Source: Bacteroidales bacterium UBA3663 (GTDB taxonomy: Bacteria; Bacteroidota; Bacteroidia; Bacteroidales; UBA3663). Taken from it: a stretch of DNA of 59,002 nt. The stretch is taken from contig DFJU01000136.1 in the NCBI GenBank assembly GCA_002373755.1, forward strand, positions 1 through 59,002. Direction: 5' to 3'. Numbering within the stretch: the first letter of the stretch is position 1; every line of letters starts with the position of its first letter. Below, piece after piece: positions 52,931-59,002 of this stretch. The notes under the pieces were generated by a model. That model did no database searches and was not told the origin of the DNA. It saw only the letters and a program-made list of their open reading frames with translations. A program made the translations under genes and the position numbers.

Positions 52931-53338
52931 TCTCTCACAGAGGAAAAGAAGTGCAATGGAGTGTTTCATAATTCTCAAAAATTCATTGAATTGCAAGATA
53001 ATTCTCTACATTCTAAAAATCTTGAGATTTTCATTATCTCACAGAGGGGAAGAAGTGTAATGGAGCTTTCTATAATTCTCAAGAATTAAAGGAATCGAAA
53101 GATTATTCTCTACATTCCAAAATTCTTGAGATTTTCATTATCTCACAGAGGAAATGAAGTGTAATGGAGCTTTCCATAATTCTCAAGAATTCAGGGAATT
53201 GCAAGAAAATTCTCTACATTCCAAAATTCTTGAGATTTTCATTATCTCACAGAGGAAAAGAATTGTAATGGAGCTTTTCATAATTCTCAAAAATTCATTG
53301 AATTGCAAGATAATTCTCTACATTCTAAAATTCTTGAA
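52931..53338. repeat. tandem array, about four copies of a 104-bp unit
   Basis: The landmark ACAGAGG starts at 52937, 53041, 53145 and 53249, exactly 104 bp apart, and most of the unit is conserved between copies (GAAGTGTAATGGAG, ATAATTCTC, AATTCTCTACATTC, AAATTCTTGAGATTTTC). Each unit carries an inverted repeat, for example CTCAAGAATT (53078-53087) with AATTCTTGAG (53121-53130). The period is not a multiple of three and the region is AT-rich, so it is not coding. It fills most of the 526-bp gap between the DUF4249 gene and the anti-sigma gene, both minus. No spacer-like variable parts are present. Confidence 0.93.
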
Positions 53339-53379
53339 AATAACTCTTATTTCTTACTTCTTATTTCCTAACTCGCAGC

Positions 53380-54423
53380 TCACTCATCCGGCCAAATCTG
53401 GATGATGTCGTCGCGGAGAATCTTTTCCACATCCTCGTGGCGCAGGACGGCCTCGGACGAGACGCCGAAGAAGCCAGTGCCGCCCGAGATGTTGGTCGGG
53501 ACAATTGGCGGATTGGAAAGCAGGACGCCGGCCTCGTAGGTGTTGACCAATGCCGCAGCTGCCCAAAGGTAGTCGTATTCGGCCTTGCTGATGGAGTGGA
53601 TGCGGAAGGTGCAGATGTCCTTGTGGCCACGGCCGAGGTTGCCACAAACGTACTCGACGTCGATGCAGAGCGTGTATTCGCCGTGGTCGAAGTAGCTGCT
53701 GCGGAACAGGCCGTAGTCGTTCGGCACGCCGTCGAACCACTCGATGCCCTCTTCGCTTTCGTTCTTCATCGAGTTTTCGCTCAGCGCGGGGTCGAAGTCA
53801 TATTCATACTTGCCGGGAGAACTGTAGATGTGGTCGAATATGTCGTCGGCATAGACACGCTCGACGATGGTGTCGAGGTCGTAATCCCAACCCGATCCAT
53901 AGTAGTAGTTGCAGGCTTCGCGGTTGAGCACAAGGCGGAAGAACTGCGTGCCGCGGGCGCCATCGGCCAACCTCACCCGAATCATGAAACGGGTGTAGTC
54001 TCCGGTGCGGTTGCTGTCGAAGCTCTTGCGCTTGCGGATGTGGAGCGTGTCGCAGCCCACGACGGTGAGCGGCTGGGGGATGATGGTTGTGGCCGATGCC
54101 TCGTCCTCGCCGTCGTTGACGCGGATGCTGACCTCGTCACCGGCTGCCAGCTTGGCATTGAGGCGGCATTGGCCATTGCTGTCCGACACGCCATCGGCCA
54201 CCTCCTGCCCGTTGACGCTGAGGGTGACTTTGGCCGATGTGACTTGCTTGGCCGATGTGATTCCGGTGCGGCTGATGCTGATCTGGTGAATGCTGTCGGC
54301 CGTGGTGCACAGAGCGTTGACCACAAGACGGGATGCCTCGGCGCCGTCATCGACAAGGCCGACCTCCTCTTCGCAGGCGAGGAAGAGGCATTGGACAAGA
54401 AGCAGATAAAATATTTTACGCAT
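53380..54423 (-). CDS. DUF4249-family lipoprotein
   Basis: The 347-residue product has a lipoprotein signal (MRKIFYLLLVQCLFLAC, Cys17), an Ig-like beta domain (VTLSVNGQEVADGVSDSNGQC) and a C-terminal region ending NISGGTGFFGVSSEA, the family hallmark phrase. DUF4249 lipoproteins are encoded next to STN-containing TonB-dependent receptors in Bacteroidetes and are thought to sit on the outer membrane beside the barrel, in a SusD-like position; the ligand is unknown. It follows the receptor gene after 386 bp of repeat-rich sequence and precedes the 104-bp array. Confidence 0.88.
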   Translation of the reverse strand: MRKIFYLLLVQCLFLACEEEVGLVDDGAEASRLVVNALCTTADSIHQISISRTGITSAKQVTSAKVTLSVNGQEVADGVSDSNGQCRLNAKLAAGDEVSIRVNDGEDEASATTIIPQPLTVVGCDTLHIRKRKSFDSNRTGDYTRFMIRVRLADGARGTQFFRLVLNREACNYYYGSGWDYDLDTIVERVYADDIFDHIYSSPGKYEYDFDPALSENSMKNESEEGIEWFDGVPNDYGLFRSSYFDHGEYTLCIDVEYVCGNLGRGHKDICTFRIHSISKAEYDYLWAAAALVNTYEAGVLLSNPPIVPTNISGGTGFFGVSSEAVLRHEDVEKILRDDIIQIWPDE

Positions 54424-54809
54424 ATTTTATAAATTACAAATTACGAATTACAAATTACTTTTTCCTCCTGTGCGGAGGGCACTTACTTTCTTGTCTTAAC
54501 ACAAGAAAGTAAGCAAAGAAAGTCAAGCCTTACGTTTCGCGGCCTGCAAAAAGCCGATCTTGCTCGCTTATAAGCCAAACTCGGCCTATCGGCCTCAAAC
54601 ATGGCTTATCGCTTCGCAATCTTCACCTTTTTGCCGCCGGCCGCTCCACTATGGCAGTCCCCCATTCCGCCGTTTCATGGACGAAAACCATTGGCCATAA
54701 AGAAAAAAATATTGGCCAAAATCACTGTCCGCCTTTTGTATATACTCCCTTCCCCTACATAACGGGGAAGGGCTGGGGTTAGGGTCTGTGGGGGCTTGGG
54801 GTGGGGTTC
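54424..54809. other. 386-bp repeat-rich intergenic region
   Basis: The gap between the TonB receptor stop and the DUF4249 start holds no gene. It contains a 13-bp perfect inverted repeat at 54482-54513, a stem CCTTCCCC/GGGGAAGG at 54748-54771, and a run of G tracts at 54764-54806 on the plus strand (six tracts of three to five G). The long inverted repeats could slow transcription between the two genes. Confidence 0.6.
54482..54513. repeat. perfect 13-bp inverted repeat
   Basis: CTTACTTTCTTGT (54482-54494) and ACAAGAAAGTAAG (54501-54513) form a perfect stem with a 6-base loop. It has no T-run on the minus side and looks like a dispersed intergenic palindrome rather than a terminator. Confidence 0.85.
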
Positions 54810-57464
54810 TCAAAACCTATACGTATATGACACCGAAGGCAGAATCGGGATGATGGTGACCTGCTTGATGACCTTGCGCGACGAGTTCTCCATACCCGTG
54901 GCCCAACCAGTTTCAGGGTCAACCTTCAGTTTGGAGTCGTTTTTGACCACAGTCCAGGCAAAATCCTGATTCTTATGCAGGTAGGCGTTGATGAGGCTGA
55001 AGTTCCAGATACGTTCGCCGTGGCGCGTCGTGTGGTGCACGTTGAGGCTCAGGTCGAGCTGGTGGCGCGGCTTCAGGTGGTAGTTGTTGCGGCTGCTGTA
55101 GTAGTCCTCCTCGTAGGTCGTCGGCGCGCTGCCCGTGTTGCTCTCCGGCAGGATGTAGATGGACTGCTGTTTGGCCAATGAGACATAGCCGCCCGACGAG
55201 TAGTTCCACGAGACGTTGAAATCGACGTGGGGCGTGAACTGCTGCTGCACAACGATATGGACCACGTGACGCCGGTCGTACTCGTATGGATAGCGGCGGC
55301 CGTTGTTGATGCTGCCGTCGGGGAAGCGGCGGTCGGCCTTCGACAGGGTGTAGCTGACGTTGCCCGTCGTCTTGCCAACCGTGCGCGAGGCCGCGAGTTC
55401 CAGACCCATGCCGCGCCCCTCGCCCTGCGTCACCTTGCTCTCCCAGCCGCGCGAACTGCCGTAGAACGAGGCTCCGTCGGCATATTCCAGCACGTGGCGC
55501 ATCTCCTTCCAGTAGGCTTCGGCCGACAGTTCCCAGCCAGCCCAACGGTTGCACGCGAGGCCGATGGTCCACTGGTTGGCCGTCATCGGACGGAAATCTT
55601 TCGTGACCGAGACCCACAGGTCGGTCGGCATGTTGACGGGCGATGTGGTGAGCTGGTGGACGTACTGGTGCATCAGCGTGTAGGCAGCCTTGGCGCGCAG
55701 GCCGTCGGCGAGGCGGTAGGAGGCCGACACGCGTGGCTCGATCGCAGGGTAGCATCGGCCATCAACACCGAAAGCCACGGCACGCAGACCGGCGTTCAGC
55801 TGCCATCGGCCACCCAGGTCGATATCATCTTCGGCATAGAGTGCGACCTCGTGGCCACGGGTGTCGCGTTTGCCCGTGTCGTTGTGCTGCTCGATGTGGC
55901 GGTTCCCGTCGGTCATGCTCTGGACGGCCGACTGCACCTCGGGACGGAACAGGTGGAGCGTATAGCTGCCGCCCATGCGGATATGGTGGCTCTGGACGGG
56001 ATGCCAGTCGAAGTCGTAGATGAGCATCATGTCGTCGATGCCGGAGCGGAAATCGGTCTTGAAGCGGTCGTCGCTGGCCAATGCCCCTTGCTCGCGTTCG
56101 GTGTAACGGGTCTCATCGGCCGCCAACATCGCGTAGCGGTTGTAGCCCAGCGTGAGGTTGGAGAAGAGCGACGGCGTGTAGAGGTGGTTCCAGCGCAGGC
56201 AGCTGAAGGTGTTGCCCCAGCGGACATCTTGGTCGTAGTGTGAAGTGCTCTGCGTCTTGCTGTAGTTGTCGTCGTCGCGGAACTTCACGCCCATCGTCAG
56301 GCCGTCCTGCCCACGGTAGAACGAGAGAAACAGGCGGTCGGTGTCGCTGAAGCGGTGGTTCACCTTGGCATTCACGTCGTAGAAATAGAGGTCGAAACGC
56401 TCGATTTCGTCGCCGTCCATCGCGTCGCTGGCCATCATGGCGCGCATCAGCCAACCCGCGTAGCTGCGTCGGCCGGAGACGATGAACGAGGTGCGGTTCT
56501 TGACCAACGGGCCTTCCAGCGCAAGGTGTGACGAGAGGAGGCCGATGGAGAACAGTCCGTGCAGGCGTTGCAGGTCGCCGTCCTTGGTGCGCACGTCACA
56601 GACCGACGACAGCCGTCCGCCATAGCGCGCGGGGAACGAGCCGCGGAAGAAATCGACGTGCTTGACGGCATCGGGCATGAAGGCCGACTCGAAGCCCAAG
56701 ACGTGGTGCACGTTGTAGAGCAGCACGCCGTCGAGCAGGAAGAGGTTCTGGTCGAGGTTACCGCCGCGCACCGACATCTGGCTCGTCCCCGCAAATCCCG
56801 TCTGCACGCCGGGCAGGACGTGGAGCGACTTGATGACATCGGCCTCGCCCAACATCGACGGCATCTGCTGGATCTGCTGCATCGTGAGGGTCGTGGCGCT
56901 CATGCGGGTGCTCGATGCGCCGGTCTCGGGCCGGTCGCTCTCGACCACAATTTCGCGTAGCTGGCGGGCAGGTGCGAGGGCAACGTTTTCAGTCACATCG
57001 GCCATGACCTGAAGCGTCTCGACCTGGCTCTCGTAGCCGACATAGGAGATGAGCAGCGCGTGTTGGCCGACGGGCATCGGCAGCGAATAGAAGCCGTAGG
57101 CATTGGTCACCGTGCCAGTGCCGAGCGCGGGACAATAGACATTGGCCCCAATCAAGGTCTCGCCCGACGTCGCGTCGGTCACGTAGCCATGGATGTTGTG
57201 CTGGGTTGTGGCCGATGGTCTTGCCTCCGCCAGCCGGTAGAGCAGGATGTGACGCGCGGTGACGCGGTAGCCGATGCCTGTGTCGCGTAGTGCCTCGTCG
57301 AGAATCTGCTCCACGGGACGCTTGTCGTCGGGATTGAATCGGATGGATTGTGGCAGCCGGACCTCCTCGCCATAGACGAAAGTGCGGCTCTGAAGTTCCT
57401 GAGCGGTCGCCTGGCCCAAAGTCATGATTGTGGCCAATGCCGCTGCTGTTAAGCGATGGTTCAT
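54810..57464 (-). CDS. TonB-dependent receptor with N-terminal STN signalling domain
   Basis: This 884-residue outer-membrane receptor has a signal peptide, then an STN domain (RPVEQILDEALRDTGIGYRV), a carboxypeptidase-regulatory-like domain (IHGYVTDATSGETLIGANVY), a plug (MSVRGGNLDQNLFLLDGVLLY, FFRGSFPARYGGRLSSV) and a barrel ending TIIPILPSVSYTYRF, with the terminal Phe of outer-membrane barrels. The STN domain usually contacts a FecR-type anti-sigma factor, tying ligand import to sigma release. The ECF sigma gene lies upstream and the FecR-like gene downstream. Substrates of this receptor group are mostly unknown. Confidence 0.95.
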   Translation of the reverse strand: MNHRLTAAALATIMTLGQATAQELQSRTFVYGEEVRLPQSIRFNPDDKRPVEQILDEALRDTGIGYRVTARHILLYRLAEARPSATTQHNIHGYVTDATSGETLIGANVYCPALGTGTVTNAYGFYSLPMPVGQHALLISYVGYESQVETLQVMADVTENVALAPARQLREIVVESDRPETGASSTRMSATTLTMQQIQQMPSMLGEADVIKSLHVLPGVQTGFAGTSQMSVRGGNLDQNLFLLDGVLLYNVHHVLGFESAFMPDAVKHVDFFRGSFPARYGGRLSSVCDVRTKDGDLQRLHGLFSIGLLSSHLALEGPLVKNRTSFIVSGRRSYAGWLMRAMMASDAMDGDEIERFDLYFYDVNAKVNHRFSDTDRLFLSFYRGQDGLTMGVKFRDDDNYSKTQSTSHYDQDVRWGNTFSCLRWNHLYTPSLFSNLTLGYNRYAMLAADETRYTEREQGALASDDRFKTDFRSGIDDMMLIYDFDWHPVQSHHIRMGGSYTLHLFRPEVQSAVQSMTDGNRHIEQHNDTGKRDTRGHEVALYAEDDIDLGGRWQLNAGLRAVAFGVDGRCYPAIEPRVSASYRLADGLRAKAAYTLMHQYVHQLTTSPVNMPTDLWVSVTKDFRPMTANQWTIGLACNRWAGWELSAEAYWKEMRHVLEYADGASFYGSSRGWESKVTQGEGRGMGLELAASRTVGKTTGNVSYTLSKADRRFPDGSINNGRRYPYEYDRRHVVHIVVQQQFTPHVDFNVSWNYSSGGYVSLAKQQSIYILPESNTGSAPTTYEEDYYSSRNNYHLKPRHQLDLSLNVHHTTRHGERIWNFSLINAYLHKNQDFAWTVVKNDSKLKVDPETGWATGMENSSRKVIKQVTIIPILPSVSYTYRF

Positions 57465-57661
57465 TCTTCTTCTGTTGTCGTTTTTTAGTTGTTTCTGCCC
57501 TAATGACGCACGCCATCGGCCAAACTCCCTATTCCATCACGAAAATTTTTCTCAGAAATTCAATATTTTTTTTCTCCATAAATTGAAGTTAATTGAAAAT
57601 CAATTGGTTTTTTGAACGCGAAAATCACGAAAAGGACGAAAGTTTTTTTGTGGGTCCAAAT

Positions 57662-57747
57662 ATTAATTTCAATTCATGGAGTTTATCTTCTCTTTACCAT
57701 CGGCCGCAACGAAAAAATTGATTTCCAATTAATTTCAATTCATGGAG
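57662..57747. repeat. pair of 20-bp direct repeats
   Basis: ATTAATTTCAATTCATGGAG occurs at 57662-57681 and again at 57728-57747, 66 bp apart, in the 295-bp gap between the ECF sigma stop and the TonB receptor start. This AT-rich gap contains further AATTGAAA/TTTCAATT stretches and should hold the receptor promoter, so the repeats may be a regulator or sigma-factor binding site. No gene is present in the gap. Confidence 0.7.
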
Positions 57748-57759
57748 ATTCAACGGCGA

Positions 57760-58362
57760 TTACAGGCAAAGCAGGGACAGAATCAGCGAGCGCATCGGGT
57801 GCGACGGCGATGAGGCGGTTTCCCGTTCCAGATATTTGCCCACCACTGCGCGCAGGTGCTTGACGGCCTTCTGTAGCTGCGCATCGACCGTCTTGGGCGA
57901 AATCTCCAGCCGCGCGGCCACCTCGGCGTAGGACATGCCGTCCTCCTTGACCAGCTGCCACACCTCGCGACATCGGGCTGGGAGGTCGGCCAATGCCTCA
58001 TCATAGACCAGGAAAAGCTCCTCCTGCGCGATTTGCTGGTCGATGGCATCGATGCCCGATTCAGACGCATCGGCCGCCTCAAAATCCGCGTAGCGCTGCT
58101 CCCTGCGCCACAGGCTGACGGCGGCATTGCGCACCATCGTCATGCTGTAGCGGTCGAAATCGTCGGGTATGGTCATCTGCTTGCGGTTGTTCCACACCTC
58201 GGCGAGCACGTCGAGAGCGACCTCCTTGGCCCAATCGTCGTTGCGCAACAAGAAGACGGCGCGGCGGAAGAGCCGGTCGTACTGAAGATCGAAAAGCTGG
58301 CGGAAGGCCGTTTCCGAATCCTCATCCTTGATTTGGCGCAGCAGTTGCGAGATTTGAGCCAT
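57760..58362 (-). CDS. ECF-type RNA polymerase sigma factor
   Basis: The 200-residue protein (start at the ATG at 58362; a GTG five codons upstream is possible) has region 2 (FRQLFDLQYDRLFRRAVFLL, VLAEVWNN, FDRYSMTMVRNAAVSLWR) and region 4 (LPARCREVWQLVKEDGMSYAEVAARLEISPKTVDAQLQKA) with its helix-turn-helix. It resembles the FecI-like Bacteroidetes group that directs transcription of adjacent TonB receptor genes. The receptor gene follows 295 bp away in the same direction; the FecR-like partner lies about 5 kb further on instead of directly after it. Confidence 0.94.
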   Translation of the reverse strand: MAQISQLLRQIKDEDSETAFRQLFDLQYDRLFRRAVFLLRNDDWAKEVALDVLAEVWNNRKQMTIPDDFDRYSMTMVRNAAVSLWRREQRYADFEAADASESGIDAIDQQIAQEELFLVYDEALADLPARCREVWQLVKEDGMSYAEVAARLEISPKTVDAQLQKAVKHLRAVVGKYLERETASSPSHPMRSLILSLLCL

Positions 58363-58391
58363 TGGCCGTAAAAACACTGTTTAATTGCGTG

Positions 58392-58430
58392 AAAAAAGGG
58401 CGGCAAGGCACATCGGCCATCCCACCCCTT
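58392..58430 (-). terminator. rho-independent terminator of metK
   Basis: A 9-bp stem (58422-58430 with 58395-58403 on the minus strand, two G-U pairs) runs into a T-rich end, 33 bp after the metK stop at 58463. Confidence 0.65.
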
Positions 58431-58462
58431 CATATTTTTCCCTGTAAAATCGTCTGGAAATC

Positions 58463-59002
58463 TTACAGCTTGAATGCCCGCTTGACGGCATCGACGTAGT
58501 CGAGTTTCTCCCACGTGAAGAGCTCGACCTCGCGGACGATGGGCTCGCTGAGGTAGCGGTTCTTGAACACCTTGCGGACGGTCTCGGCAGGACGGCCGAA
58601 GTGTCCGTAGGCCGCTGTCTCGCGGTAAATCGGGTTGCGCAGCTTGAGGCGATGCTCGATGGCGTAGGGCGTCATGTCGAAGATCTCAGAGACCTTGGCC
58701 GATATCTCGGCGTCGCTCAACTTGACCTTGGCCGTGCCGTAGGTGTTGACGCAGAGGCTGACGGGCTTGGCCACACCGATGGCGTAGGCAACCTGTACGA
58801 GTGCCTGGTCGGCCACACCGGCGGCGACAAGGTTCTTGGCGATGTGGCGTGCGGCATAGGCAGCCGAACGATCGACCTTCGACGGATCTTTGCCCGAGAA
58901 GGCACCGCCGCCGTGGGCACCGCGTCCGCCGTAGGTATCGACGATAATCTTGCGGCCGGTGAGACCCGTGTCGCCGTGAGGGCCGCCGATGACGAACTTG
59001 CC
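58463..59002 (-). CDS. metK: S-adenosylmethionine synthetase (partial, 5' end outside window)
   Basis: The C-terminal 179 residues are present. At the right edge the frame reads [19 protein letters not shown], then [20 protein letters not shown], the conserved active-site segments of MetK, followed by [19 protein letters not shown]. The enzyme makes S-adenosylmethionine from methionine and ATP in the cytoplasm. It precedes the sigma-factor gene in the same direction but is separated by a terminator. The C-terminus extends somewhat past the core ([18 protein letters not shown]), as in other Bacteroidetes. Confidence 0.98.
   Translation of the reverse strand, partial: GKFVIGGPHGDTGLTGRKIIVDTYGGRGAHGGGAFSGKDPSKVDRSAAYAARHIAKNLVAAGVADQALVQVAYAIGVAKPVSLCVNTYGTAKVKLSDAEISAKVSEIFDMTPYAIEHRLKLRNPIYRETAAYGHFGRPAETVRKVFKNRYLSEPIVREVELFTWEKLDYVDAVKRAFKL

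Noticed and set aside
52931..53338. CRISPR array
   Set aside because: The units are 104 bp and conserved throughout; there are no short repeats separated by unique spacers and no cas genes nearby.

Overview
The window reads as a chromosomal segment of a Bacteroidales bacterium, Prevotella-like in style; the genus cannot be fixed from sequence alone. The evidence is two SusC/SusD pairs, FAS1 surface lipoproteins, C-terminal tails of the type IX secretion kind, a DUF4249 lipoprotein with a TonB-dependent receptor, a Fib_succ-type lipoprotein, and promoters of the Bacteroidetes type (TTTG, about 20 bp, TAnnTTTG). Almost all genes lie on the minus strand. The plus-strand exceptions are the Fe-S pair near 19 kb and a small nucleotidyltransferase at 47 kb. 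No rRNA, tRNA, CRISPR array, transposase or integrase was found.

Layout. 1-2.95 kb: translation genes rpmI (partial), infC and thrS. 3.0-5.0 kb: an unnamed membrane protein with one canonical EF-hand loop. 5.2-18.7 kb: three very large secreted proteins with signal peptides and sorting-domain-like C-termini. One is a family 11 rhamnogalacturonan lyase extended by about 850 residues of autotransporter-like repeats, which points to pectin as a substrate. 18.8-19.95 kb: two overlapping iron-sulfur protein genes. 20-21.06 kb: a Fib_succ-type lipoprotein with its own good promoter.

21.27-38.93 kb: a seven-gene minus-strand run, FAS1 lipoprotein - SusC - SusD - FAS1 lipoprotein - FAS1 lipoprotein - SusC - SusD, ending in a strong terminator. 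It contains no recognisable polysaccharide-degrading enzyme and no regulator. It is the best candidate in the window for an undescribed system: a double outer-membrane import complex with dedicated fasciclin-fold surface lipoproteins.

39.2-46.7 kb: a tight envelope/stress operon (M23 peptidase, MerR regulator, RelA/SpoT homologue, kdsB, MscS-type channel, UDP-galactopyranose-mutase-like flavoprotein, GT2 glycosyltransferase). The RelA/SpoT protein keeps its hydrolase motifs but has lost key synthetase residues.

47.0-51.6 kb: an AT-rich accessory patch with a lone MNT nucleotidyltransferase, a serine-protease/TPR lipoprotein, a secreted protein, three small genes chained by 4-base overlaps, a HEPN-type protein, and upstream of it a stretch that folds into several perfect stems on the minus strand behind a promoter-like box (candidate non-coding RNA).

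51.7-58.4 kb: a cell-surface-signalling-like set (ECF sigma factor, STN-containing TonB-dependent receptor, DUF4249 lipoprotein, a minimal FecR-like anti-sigma factor, a secreted protein) interrupted by a 104-bp tandem repeat array and an intergenic region rich in inverted repeats. The window ends inside metK.

Across the window the octamer TCGCGTAG (either strand) occurs at least 20 times and ATCGGCCA at least 15 times on the plus strand alone, in genes and between them, far above a simple random expectation.
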